Shown here: one piece after another, positions 22,718-33,761 of the stretch | How the letters are laid out: each line of letters opens with the position of its first letter | Position numbering within the stretch: the stretch's first letter is position 1 | From: Ostrinia nubilalis | Taxonomy: Eukaryota > Arthropoda > Insecta > Lepidoptera > Crambidae | NCBI RefSeq assembly: GCF_963855985.1 | Contig: NC_087109.1 | Span: forward strand, 4,360,001 to 4,424,000 | Reading direction: 5' to 3' | DNA length: 64,000 nucleotides | Translations under genes and position numbers: made by a program | Notes under the pieces: model-generated | The model's database searches: none | What the model saw: only the letters and a program-made list of their open reading frames with translations | What the model was told of the DNA's origin: nothing

Positions 22718-22824
22718 GTTGGTACTTGAATATGGATTATGGATTGTCTGGGAGTAATAGAAAGATTTCTCCAACCTTGGAGGTGGTTGAAGGTAGATTG
22801 GTACTTGGTACGATCTCTTTAACC

Positions 22825-23135
22825 GCCTCTGTGGTCTAGTGGTAAGACCACCTGCTTCCCGGGTTCGATTCCCAGTGGGGGCAGATTTTTCTGTTCGGTT
22901 TGGTTGGTGGTAGGGCTTGTTCTAAGTCCGCCTGGCTAGCTACCACCATCTTACCTAAGTCTGTCGCCACAACAACAATGTTAACAGAATTGTTGTGTTC
23001 TGGCAGTTAGAGGTAAGATAGCCAGTTCCTCCGTGGTTGAGGATTCCGGGTGAAGCTCGCTTCCACTTTCGGCCTGATCATCACTTACCATCAGGTGAGA
23101 TACAGGCCAAGAGCTTCCTCGTTGTGGATAATAAA
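22825..23135 (+). mobile_element. tRNA-derived SINE
   Basis: The head looks like a tRNA lacking most of its anticodon arm: GCCTCTGTGGTCTAGTGGTA (A box) and GGGTTCGATTCCCAGTGGGG (B box), with the two ends complementary in part. The body runs on through CGGCCTGATCATCACTTACC and ends GAGCTTCCTCGTTGTGGATA followed by an A-rich tail. Inverted pieces of the same body occur at 53868 and 56750. It sits in the 511-bp intron between exons 22489-22717 and 23229-25435. Confidence 0.8.
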
Positions 23136-23228
23136 AACCTTATTCCAGCAGAAATTGCAAATCTTCATAAAATGTTGCTGCTTTTTTAATAGAATCTGGT
23201 ATAAAAATGTCTTCATTTCCATTTTCAG

Positions 23229-25435
23229 ACGATCTTCTACTGCGGGCGGCGGTGACGGAACCGGTGCTGGTGATGTGCACGCTCCCCGAATACAACTCCC
23301 TGCCCTCCAGCCCGAGCAAGCAGGTCGACCCTCGCTACCACGCCAAGGAGGCTCTCCAACTCCTCCCATTAAACAGCACGGTCAAGGTCCGCCGCACCCA
23401 ACTCGGCTTCGAGAACGAGAAGCGAATGTTCCTCTCCGCCCGTCTCCAGAAAGCACTAACCTTCTGTCAACTCAACGTTGACAACTGGATCAGGCAAATC
23501 TCCTACGCTAACAACGCTGTGGTTGGCAAAGCGAAGACAGCTGAGGATCTCATGAAAGAAGAACATGAACCCATCAAGTTTGAGAAAGAAAAGAAGTTCA
23601 CGCTGCAAGGATTGAAAATAGACACGTCTAGGCTATTTGGGAAAAGCGATAAGGTGTTAAAGGATATCCCGGATGAAACTGAAGGGTCCATTATATTTTT
23701 GAGTAAAAACGAATTGGAACATATGAATTATGACGTCTACAGTGATGATGAAGGAAAAGACGATAAGAGTGAAGATAAAGTGGAGCACGAACACTTCTCC
23801 AGTGATAAGATGCAGGTGTTCAGGGAAGACTCAGGCCAAAAGAAGAGCAAATGGTTCAAAAACCTGAAACTGTTAAAGAGTACGGAGAAACTCGATGAAA
23901 AGATAACGGCAATAGAAAACACTGAGAAGTTGAGAGACTTCAAAGATCCGTTTGATCCTTTAGGGGAAAAACACAGTTCTATAGAAAGGTATCAGGATAT
24001 GGCGAAACTAATTGAAGATAGATTTGGTGGGTCGAGGAAAAATGACAGTACAGCGGAAAAGAGTCATTCTTATAAGAGTCTCACTACGTCGTCTTCTGAT
24101 ATGGGAACAAGTCAGTGCAGCTCTAACCATAAAAAACCAGTGCTAACGAAATCTGTGTCCGTTCAAACAGGAATGCCAGATGGCACTTACACCCCTGAAG
24201 AAGACAGCGGAATCAACATGAAACATGGCCGCAAAAATCTTAGCGTGGACCAAATTAACTACTGTGGTTCCATGGAAAGTGACACCAGTTCTGGAAGAAA
24301 GCTGAAATCTCTGGATGAGAACATGCTCAAAAAATCAATGGCTACAAAATCGTCGACGAACTTGGAAAGGCGACAGAGGATACAACCAGATTTGATTCCA
24401 GAAAAGGCCATGGTCAAGTCAGAATCTTACAATCAGATTCAGAGCTGCGAAGAAATAAACATGTTCGGAGTTGGATCGCTATACAACGATAGCGACTTCG
24501 AAATCAATTACAAACAACATTCCTACATTACTGAGAAGCTTTGTTCAGAATTCCACGTGAAAACTAAAAGGGTTTTGAGCAAGTCTACTTCAAACCTGCT
24601 GCATCCCAAGAAACTGACGGACAAAAAGGAGGGTAGCAACAGCAACAGCATGCCGACCAAAACCGAACGAACGAACGACGACAAACTCTCTAATTTTAGG
24701 AAGAAAATCGATAAACCCAGAGCACCAACGCCCAAATCTGAAATAGAGGAAGATCTCACTCCTATTGACATTTCTGAAGAAGAGCCTCATGTCCAAGTGA
24801 AGATAAGGCGGTCGATATCTTCTATACAAAAGCGTAAATTGCCTGTGATAGAAGATTTACCTTACGGACAAGTGGCAGACGCTGTTGAAATCGAAGAAGA
24901 AAAAGCAGTCTCTGATGCTAGCTCTGACAACATTTACGCAGAGATTTGCACTCCGAACGGCAACAAGACAAGCGATGAAGAAAACTACGATAACAACGTA
25001 GACATACTGGCTACGGACCCTGTGATTTGTAACGTTAAGAAAGAAGTGATAATTAGAAACGACGAGCGAGCGAGACAGATGATAGAGAACCAAGAGAATC
25101 CTTTCAGACATATCGAAGTGGTGGTCATAGAGAAAACCACAGACTTTGATTTAGATAATTCGAGCGTTACGTCCAGTGAGCTAGACGATTTAGGTAGCAA
25201 GAACGACGTGTCTATCATCGATTCTTGGGAGCGAGATAAGGTTACTCTCTCGGATCAGAAAGTCCATGCGATCAGACTAGAAATAACCAGCAATATGGAC
25301 GATTATCCGGTTGATAACGAACAGAATATAGATAGGACAGACGTTTTGATAAGCAAAGACAATTTGAGCTTTAGTAACAGCATACACTTGAATGGTACTT
25401 ACCCTACAGAGGCCATCTACGATACTTTAAAATAG
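23229..25435 (+). CDS. CABIT-like gene, last exon with long disordered tail
   Basis: Acceptor CCATTTTCAG|AC; 735 codons to a TAG at 25433-25435. It opens DDLLLRAAVTEPVLVMCTLP, which continues the beta-rich CABIT-like region, then NSTVKVRRTQLGFENEKRMF and a short helical stretch. The remainder, about 620 residues, is charged and Ser/Thr/Glu/Lys-rich without a recognised domain. Two YxxI/L motifs (IYAEI; IYDTL near the C-terminus) could be SH2-docking sites, as in GAREM-type adaptors (inference). An ATG at 23207 lies just before the acceptor and is judged intronic. With the three upstream exons the partial protein is about 900 aa. If the family call is right, it would be a cytoplasmic signalling adaptor. 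Confidence 0.85.
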
Positions 25436-25697
25436 TTTTATACATGATATCACAATTTTTGTGCAGTCACGATGTAGATTTTTAAGTGAAAATGTTGTAT
25501 ATTTGTCTAAAAAGTCAAATGTAATACCATTTTCGGAGGTTCACTACAGCTTTTCATTATTTTATTGTATCAATAATTTTTAGCGCAATGATATAATTTT
25601 AGCAATATTTTGTATGCCATTAACATAAACTGTTGAAGAAAATCTGAAATTTCTAGTTACAGATTACCTCTTCAGAGAAAATATACAGAAATGTATA

Positions 25698-25703
25698 AAT
25701 AAA
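25698..25703 (+). terminator. AATAAA poly(A) signal
   Basis: First canonical AATAAA downstream of the CABIT-like stop codon, about 260 bp into the 3' UTR. Later signals also exist, so the real 3' end may be further right. Confidence 0.45.
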
Positions 25704-25970
25704 CATCACAACGTAATAGAACTTATGTATAAGTTATGACCTAATTATAGAACGTAAGACTTTTTAGACAACTACCCTACCTATGTACTTAGTAACCACT
25801 AATTAAAGTATAATATTGACACGAAGTGTACCAAGGGAGTGTTGCACACTATAGCATTACTATAGCACCTTATTAGGTACCAGAGTGCAATAAAACTATG
25901 TGCTTTCAAATATATGCGATCAAATTTAAAAATTAAAGCTATTGGTTCAACATCGAATCAACAGGTGACT

Positions 25971-26165
25971 AGAATGACTGGTAGAGAACGATGTAAAGCA
26001 TTAAGTCCGCCTTAGACAAATACTTCTGCTAGAGATTCGACTTCAAATCAATCTAAAGGTGCAAGTAAAATTTCCAGACTCGTATTATAGAATGACTGGT
26101 AGAGAATTTTAAGGCATTAAGTCCGCCAATCGTACTTTATTTCTGCAATAAAATTTGAATAAATT
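25971..26165 (+). repeat. Two direct copies of a LINE/SINE 3'-end-like repeat
   Basis: AGAATGACTGGTAGAGAA followed by GCATTAAGTCCGCC occurs at 25971 and again at 26090. The second copy runs into TTATTTCTGCAATAAAATTT, a typical 3' end with an A-rich tail. Probably two insertions of one family or a local duplication. Confidence 0.6.
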
Positions 26166-27164
26166 AGGCTTACAACTACTTAAGTTCGAATTCAATTATT
26201 AAAGCCTTTGGTTGGCTCAATTTCAAAATTTGGACCTAGCACACGTTTGATTCTAGTTTCATAGTTGAGTGTCATTTTATGATACGGGTCTCAATTCCAA
26301 GTACCCAATCTCAGCAAATAAATGACTAAAATGGTCACATATATTTGAAGGACAGGATAATAATAATTCATTTATTATTCAACAGTCTTATTAACATAAT
26401 TATAGCCTACTCCGACAACTGATAGCAAAATGTATAAGCCTATTATAAATTTATGCGATTTGTCATAAATGTTACTGAATAGAATACATAATTCATAATT
26501 ATACGAACCGCGCGGATTAATTACCATACTTTGGAGATAATTTAAATATACTCAAATATAATTTTGCACCTTTAAAAATACATTAATAATAAAAATACAC
26601 CCTTATTTTAGATAAAGAAACATCCTTATTTTAAAAATCAATAATGTACTTTTTACTTAAAAAAATTGTTAACATCTGTGTAAGTAAATTGTAATTTTAA
26701 AAATCTATAAATCACAAAACACAACAAAAAATATTTTTAAAAATAATTTTCTAAATGGTATCTTTTAAAAATATTATTCTAAATGGTATCTAGAATAAGG
26801 GTGTATTGGCCGTGTTTAAAAAAATAGGTATTAATATCTTCCCTATTGATCCAAGATATCAAAAACTTTGATTGGTGCTATATTTGGTGCTCAAAAACTA
26901 GGATATTTAACCTTAAGTTTCACATATCACATGACAATTTTGTAAATTGATTGTACCATATAGATATAGTGTTGTGTAAAAATAAAATTCGTTGTAAGTC
27001 TGACGCTCTCCATGGAAAATTTGTCCATGAAATTAATATTATGGAAATTCAAAAATATAAAAATTATCAAAATAACTAAACTTCTTTTCTTTTATGTTTA
27101 TGTGCCTACCTATTTTTAGAACAGAAATCAAAGATTTGAGTCTGACTTAAGTTGAATTTTATTG
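26166..27164. other. Intergenic, AT-rich, nothing recognised
   Basis: Low-complexity AT-rich sequence, with no gene or repeat boundary visible. The repeated 'tttaaaaata' and 'ctaaatggtatct' text (26750-26795) is a small local duplication. Confidence 0.5.
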
Positions 27165-27382
27165 CAATGAGGGCTATCGTTTTAGCGCTCACCAGTTAGC
27201 GCCACTGTAGAGTAAGGTCCTGTCACTTGCTAGTCGCGAAGACAGTGGCACCAACTTGTGAGCGCTAAAGTGGTAGGAGGACTATCGCATTTGCACTCAT
27301 CAAGATGGCGCCACTGTAGAGTAAGGTCCTGTCAATCGCCAGGGGTGCCAACTGTTAAGTATAAAAACGATAGCCCTCATTG
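27165..27382. mobile_element. MITE with CAATGAGGGCTATCGTTTT ends
   Basis: A 218-bp element with perfect 19-bp inverted ends (27165-27183 and 27364-27382). Inside, GCGCCACTGTAGAGTAAGGT plus CCTGTCA is repeated twice (about 27199 and 27310). A decayed relative is at 11570-11660. The CAATGAGG start is shared with the large element at 30236. Confidence 0.85.
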
Positions 27383-28413
27383 GATAAGGTTGAAGATTGC
27401 CCTCATTTGAACTGGCCATGGCATCACAATTTAGATAATATTTTTTATTTTGAATGACTTAACTACAAGTAAATCTTTGGCCACAACTATTAGAACGATG
27501 AGAAATAAAATACCTTTATAATTTATGACAAATATACTGTATTTAATCAAATAAATTACATTTACAATTAAAAATAAAACCGACAAATAATTTCGACAGT
27601 GGCGCGGATAAAAAATAATTTCATACAATATATTAAAATTGGACTATATTAGTTTTAAAATAAAACATAATTTTGCATGGAAATTATGCCTTGTGCGTTC
27701 AACACTAAGTCTCGATTGGAATCGGGAATGGAAATCAACAACAATTAAACGTCTAAATGCTTTGATTTTCACCTTAATATTAAAATTTCAATTTTATTTT
27801 ACAATATACAAGAATAGAGTACGTACAATTATGTTTTCGTTACTTGAGATTATAAAGTTGGTAAAAAAACTGCGCTTGAAAATAAAAAATAATTTTAAAA
27901 CAATGTAACTTTAGAAGCTACATAGATTAGAAATGCGCAGGGGCGAGTGCACTAAAGACTGTTAAGTATACACCTTTAAGATCTCTAGCACACAAATTAT
28001 ATAATTATCTACAAAACTCAAGGCTTGAAATGATTCCGAGACTTCGCAAGTCCGATTCACCAAATATACAAATACATGACAAAAAAACCGATGAGTTGAT
28101 ATATACAGATGTATCACTTAAAAAAACTAATGTTGCACAAAAAGCATGACAAAAACAATGCACCGTTGAAAACATACAATTAAATTTAACAAACAGTTAT
28201 GACATAAATCTGTCCCATTTTACAATAAAACAGAAATATAAAATGTCATGAAAATCACTTTGGTTCAAATTATTTTGCCAGCTGGCAACACTGGCCAAAA
28301 AGCAAACACCCAAAGTGGTGAACTAAAAAATCCCAGTTTTCGATATGCCATCACGTGTATCTTTGGAATCCATATCAAGCCAAGGTCTTACTATCAGTCA
28401 GGTGGGGGTCGGT
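27383..28413. other. Presumed RAMP4 3' UTR region and AT-rich intergenic DNA
   Basis: No coding sequence recognised. The minus-strand 3' UTR of the RAMP4 gene must start at 28413 and run left; its end could not be fixed. The short ORFs at 27431-27908 are AT-rich and unconvincing. Confidence 0.45.
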
Positions 28414-28596
<183 letters not shown>

Positions 28597-28789
28597 TCAA
28601 TATTCTCACCCTAGTTACAATAATTAATAAAAAATAGACTAATTAAGTAATCTTCTTCTTAATGACGACCCTAAATGATTAGTAACTGTAATTATACTAA
28701 TTGACTTCTTAGTATGTAAAATAACATGTGGAAGTTAAAAATATATTTTTCGGCTACCTGGGTTTATACTTAAACTTTTGTTTTAAACA

Positions 28790-29020
28790 TCTATAGATAC
28801 TAATATTATAAATGCGAAAGTAACTCTGTTTGTCTGTCTGTCTGTTTTGCTTTCACGCCTAAACCACTGAACCGATTTTGTTGAAATTTGGAATAGAGAT
28901 AGTTTGAGTAAAGGACATAGGATAGTTTTTATTCCGGTTTTTGAAACAGGGACGCGCGCGAATAAGTTTTTCTGTAACAGACAAAATTCCACGCGGGCGA
29001 AGCCGCGGGCGGAAAGCTAG
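28790..29020 (+). mobile_element. Helitron-like non-autonomous element, family A
   Basis: Starts TCTATAGATACTAATATTAT; ends with the block CACGCGGGCGAAGCCGCGGG (stem CGCGG/CCGCG) and GCGGAAAGCTAG|T. 231 bp, no ORF. A TC start, a 3' hairpin about 10 nt before CTAG, and insertion before T are Helitron traits. Lies within the RAMP4 intron. Confidence 0.7.
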
Positions 29021-29930
29021 TACTTTATAATATCGAAATTTAAAAAAACCTTAGCATAGCAGTATACTGACTTCGCAGTGCAAGAGCTAGCAATATTTTT
29101 TTATTACCAGAATTTACACGACTAACTGTTTTTCTGAATCAACAAGCATGTCAAATTAAAGTAGCTACGTCGGAACACCAGTAACGCAGGTTGTGCGCAA
29201 TTATTGATAAACACTGCCGATAACCTTCGATGGAATTAATACCTTTTGCCAAGACAATACAGAACAAAACCGTTTGGAATCCAATAAGAAAACATAGCTT
29301 CGATGGCACAGGTGGTTTTAACTTATTGATAAATAAGTTGGTTTTATTGCAAATTTAATTCCTTGAGATAGTAAAAGCAGTAAGGTCAAACAAGTATACA
29401 GTATCTCTCAAGAGAAAAAAATCTAGGTACACGTATCGTTTGATTTGACACGTCACAACCATAATGTCTATAAAGATGTCTTCTATTAATTACCAAGATT
29501 TATAAGCCAAATATTTAGATAAAATGTTATAATAATTCACATAAAGGACAATTAGATATTTTATTGATTGATATAATATCTATTTTTACCAGAATATACA
29601 ATTAACTAATATTGTGATGAACATACCAAAGAATATTTAACTTTGTGTATTAAAACTTGAATTTACAGTATTAACAACAAATTATAATAAAAGAACATCG
29701 AGCATTGAGTCATTAAGTGACCAGTAAATAAAATTGCCCAAAATTTGAGCGCTTCAGTGAAAGGCCCATGATTAGTTAAGTAATAGTTTTGCCACATAGC
29801 AAATTTGATGCAAGTCAACCATAACAAATTGCTCTGTGGTTTAGTTTACATCATTCGGTTGTCACAGTATTTTAAAACATTATGCTACGTTCAAATTGTG
29901 AGTGACTGGACAATTCAGGCATTTAACTTA

Positions 29931-30065
29931 GGGCCGATTTTTCAATCGTCAGATAAATTTTAACCGAAGAATAAGTTTGTCAATTGACATATTTCCCACT
30001 GGAACTGTCAATGTGCCAAACTTATTCTTCAGATAAAAGTTATCCGACGATTGAAAAATCAGGCC
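29931..30065. mobile_element. Fold-back MITE with TTA duplication
   Basis: A 135-bp element; its ends, GGGCCGATTTTTCAATCGTC and, inverted, GGCCTGATTTTTCAATCGTC, pair almost fully, and the arms extend inward (AGAATAAGTTTG). Flanked by TTA on both sides, as for PIF/Harbinger-type MITEs. Inside the RAMP4 intron. Confidence 0.85.
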
Positions 30066-31013
30066 TTATAAATATTGTTATGGTCTGGTAAATTCACAGC
30101 AAACTCGAATGTTCATTTATGTGAAATATTTATTTCTACGGGAATAATGTCAGGTCAGCAAGTAGGATCAGCGTCAAATAGTTCTTGATACTCAAAACTC
30201 AAAAGTAGACAAAAATTCTAAACATGTCTTTGTTACAATGAGGATCATTTCGATTTTTAGCTGTGAATGCAGATTTATAGGGCTAAGAAATCCTTAATAC
30301 ACAGTGCAAAAATTTTTGTTCTACGACAAAAATTGACGAAGTTATGGCCAAATTACTAAAAAAGTTCACTGACCGCCCGGCGCGGGGACGATGACGTCAT
30401 TATATCCGATCCGAACGCTGCCGGCGTACTGCGTGGATAGAAAATATTTTTTTCTAGCCAAATTATCAGTTTTAGAGAAAAACTTGTAATGACATTTATT
30501 CATCAGAATAAAGTAAGCTATCGATAGGTAATTTTTTAAAATGGAAATTGTGAAAAATAACGCAAAAAATCCATACGCTCATACGATTCAATGGCACGCA
30601 GAGACGCGATTGGGGTCTCCGCGGTGGTATATTTGGCGATTTATTCAAATAAAGTGTACATAAGTGTTGTTAGAGTCATATCTTCTTCCAAGTAAAATAT
30701 AAAAATGTATAAGTATTAATTTATTTACTTCTAACAATAAGGTATAACTTCTAACAATAAGACATTGCTATGAAAATCATTTCGATGTACACTTAATTAA
30801 TACCTACCTGTTATTTAGTTTTTCTGAGTTAAACCTACGCACCTACCTATCTATTAGCCGTTCCCATGGGCGGGCCAGCTGCTGCAGGAAAGGACAGCCG
30901 CTCCGTGCTGGAAATCTATTTAAGCTGGGTTAGGCTAGCCCCTCCCCCCAGCCCTAGAAACTGGTTATGACTTATCCCCCCCCCCCCCCCCAGGCCAGAA
31001 ACTGGGTATAAGC

Positions 31014-31944
31014 TAGAGATGAGACGTATTTACTAGAACAGATCCACACACTAGGTATTTTACAGTACTAAGTGGCACCTATTCCAATTTTTAAAATACT
31101 TGATCCACCTAGTATTTTTTAAATTACACGATTTCCGACCCTACCATCAAAGTAATAGAGGTTATTATTGCATAATCCGTAGTCGTGTATTACGCACACC
31201 GCGTATTTCTCGCTAAGTATTTTTTAAATTACACGATTTCCGACCCTACCATCAAAGTAATAGAGGTTATTATTGCATAATCCGTAGTCGTGTATTACGC
31301 GCACCGCGTATTTCTCGCTAAGCTTATGTGCGAACGTAGATATTCACTCCGTCTCTGTCTGACAAACAAATTTGAGCGCAGGCAGGTGTGAGATAGGAAT
31401 AGGTGTTTGATGTATTACGTAATTTAAACTCTATTTGTACACAGGTAAGGTTTTGAATATTTTAATTTTTGTTCTCTCTCATCCAGCTCACTCCTTGTTG
31501 ACTAGCCGGTAAAAAACCAGTTTTTATTCTTCCGACAGGTTTGTTTTGGTTTGTTGTCACGCGTCCGTGATAATTGCATAAATAAAAAATAGAAAAAATT
31601 ATGTAAATATTTTTATGAAATTGATATCTTTTAAATACGCCAACTTTTAAGTTGACAGTCCTAAGCCTGTTGAAGTATGAACTTATGAAGGGAGGAATAT
31701 CAATCAATCAACAACCAGCAAAAACATTATTATTCAATTTCAAATTGCATTATTAATACTACGAGTGGATCTTTTCAAAGAAAATTGTATTTTAAAGTCA
31801 TAATACGTGGATTAGTCCGCACTAGTCGCGTCAAGTATGGTAAATTACTACGTACTAAGTGGAACAGGTATTTGGATCACGTATTAATAAATACTTGGAA
31901 TAGGTGCACCTAGTATCAAATTTACCTAGTATAACCCATCTCTA
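31014..31944. mobile_element. hAT element nested in the 2.2-kb inverted-repeat element
   Basis: A 931-bp element with inverted ends TAGAGATGAG / CCCATCTCTA and a perfect 8-bp target duplication GTATAAGC (31006-31013, 31945-31952). Subterminal CACTAGGTATTT and CACCTAGTAT motifs recur in both orientations. The same TAGAGATGGG end is seen in the tiny element at 54715. No transposase. It contains the 105-bp tandem duplication. Confidence 0.9.
31111..31321. repeat. 105-bp tandem duplication, two nearly identical copies
   Basis: AGTATTTTTTAAATTACACG begins copies at 31111 and 31216. They differ at essentially one base (ACGCACACC against ACGCGCACC). Lies within the hAT element and looks recent. Confidence 0.92.
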
Positions 31945-32488
31945 GTATAAGCATCATATTATGTATTATTATGTTCAATACAAACAATCATTAAGTTACA
32001 CTCACCCCAACCGCGTCTCGAATCCTATGAAAATGTGGTTTTTGGACATAGCAATACTTATTTTTCACAATTTTTATTTTTATAAATTACTGGTCGATAG
32101 GTTACTTTATTTTGAAGAATAAATGTTATTAAAAGTTTTTTTCTAAAACTGATAGTTTAGCCGGAAAAAAATATTTTCCATCCCATTAGTACGCCGGCTG
32201 CGCTCGATTCGGATATAATGACGTCACGCGGCCTTGCGTACGTTGACTTTTAGCGGCAAAAACGGCCTATGTTTATTACTTAATATCTTCGTAAGTAATG
32301 GTCCGATTTGGATAATTCAAAAAGATATATCTTTCTTATGTCTTAAAGATTAACGTAGATACTAGTTTTATTGAATTTTCTACAACAGTACTGATCCTCA
32401 TTGGAATAAGGTTGTATTGTCAACTTTTTGGCCACTTTGGGTGTCACCAACTATTTGAAGTTGACTGTAATAAATTAAAAATACATAC

Positions 32489-32602
32489 CTTGGTGGTTTT
32501 TGGTACGTTCCCCCTCATGGTGATGTTTTTGCTGGCGATTTCGTTGGCGATACGCATCCTCTGCTTTGGGGCCATTTTGTTTGATTTGATTAGATATTTG
32601 TC
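32489..32602 (-). CDS. SERP1: RAMP4/SERP1, coding exon 1
   Basis: The exon runs from a TATTTTCCAG acceptor (first base 32602) through a short 5' UTR to the ATG at 32575 and on to 32489, where the donor AAG|GTATGT follows. Coding part: MAPKQRMRIANEIASKNITM plus RGNVPKTTK, residues 1-29. This is the conserved cytosolic, ribosome/Sec61-facing N-terminus. The full protein is 64 aa, in line with the family (about 65 aa). A 5' UTR intron separates it from the first exon, which probably ends at 33661 (donor ACT|GTAAGT); an alternative first exon may end at 33113 (donor TCT|GTAAGT). Confidence 0.95.
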
Positions 32603-33660
32603 CTGGAAAATACAAACAGTAATTGAATGGATGGTATTTCAAATAGTAAAACACAAGTTTAAGTAACTTGTGGAACCCTAAGTGGTCACAGAAGACCAAG
32701 TAAAAATTGATTTCTAATGTGTTTTAGTTTTCTGGTACTTGAAGAGTTGTATGAAATTGTTAGTTGGTATTTTTATATTACATCAGTAACCTGTGAAGAA
32801 TATGTTTTTGTTTTTATGGAGACACATGATTGAAAAAACATTATGAACAATACCCAAATCTTCATTTTTACCCTACTTTATTTAGGTATAGTTTAGTTGA
32901 GTAGTTATTTGTTAATATTTAGTTGTATATATAGAATATTGTTACATTCAATAAACAATTCCAAGATGAGTTGTAACATAAAAAAATACAAAAACTTTTA
33001 CAGTATAAATATTAGACATAAAAACCTACATAACATGACTTAGACATGACTGAAAAACGCAATCAATTTAATAGAATAATCATGCTAATAATGTTTATGT
33101 AAGTAACTTACAGAAACAAATAAAATAGTAACTGTATTCTAACAGTTCCACAAAATACACACACTTTCACTGTCGGGACTACACCGTTACTGCGCCTATA
33201 CAAAATACGTGGCCTACAGTAAACACCTTGGCCAGTGATTACGATATCATTAATTTTCGAATATTAGCTGATTACCTTTAGATAATTAACGAAGTTTCAC
33301 TTGGAACTACTTTCAATGACGCCAGTGACACAAGAATTGTCGCAAATATAATAGACGAAAAAACACAAAACACCATTTACACAGCTGGAAAGCTGTATGA
33401 TGTTTTCCACTTTCTGTTGGATTTTAATGGAAAATAACTAGCTGTAAACGGATTTACGGCTTTTAATTATGTTTTTTTCACAGCACAAATCAAAATTTCA
33501 CAGTAAATCGACCGTTCTTATCAATAATCACGTAAAATAGTTCACGAAAGTAAATATTTTTGCAACACACTTTGATTGGTTTTCTTGCGTATTTAATAAT
33601 TACAGATCGTGGCAATTATACGTTTGGATTAGATAATGGTTAAAATCGTGTTGTACTTAC

Positions 33661-33760
33661 AGTTAAATCCTAAAATTAGAGGCTTTTAAGCCCAACGCGT
33701 TCAAGTTCGCTTGACACGTAGTAAAAAGTGAAATAACAAAACGTCAACACGTCATTTGAC
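33661..33760 (-). promoter_or_regulatory. Presumed RAMP4 first exon and promoter with UPRE-like site
   Basis: On the minus strand a non-coding exon appears to end at 33661 with donor ACT|GTAAGT. About 90 bp upstream the sequence CACGTCA (33748-33754) is TGACGTG on the gene strand, the core of the UPRE bound by XBP1/ATF6. A second ACGTCA-like half site lies at 33741-33746. RAMP4 is a known unfolded-protein-response target in animals, so the site fits. The transcription start itself is not visible. Confidence 0.45.
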
Positions 33761-33761
33761 A

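Larger units (their letters stand above)
30236..32403. mobile_element. 2.2-kb element with long terminal inverted repeats
   Basis: Outer ends CAATGAGGATCA and TGATCCTCATTG. The arms, roughly 30236-30600 and 31985-32403, align inverted over some 350 bp with moderate divergence: shared blocks include ATGACGTCATTATATCCGA, GCCGGCGTACT, AAATATTTTTTTC and CTATCGATAGG/CTATCGACCAG. No ORF of note. A hAT (31014-31944) sits near the middle. Together the arms could fold into a very long hairpin in RAMP4 intronic RNA. Confidence 0.8.

Noticed and set aside
22825..22885. Functional tRNA gene
   Set aside because: Lacks most of the anticodon arm and continues into a SINE body repeated elsewhere.
23207..23228. 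ATG at 23207 as the start of the long 742-codon ORF
   Set aside because: Followed immediately by a pyrimidine-rich TTTTCAG acceptor; upstream exons join in phase, so this Met is intronic.
23050..23481. 143-codon ORF covering the intron/exon boundary at 23229
   Set aside because: Crosses the SINE tail and reads the CABIT-like exon in the wrong frame.
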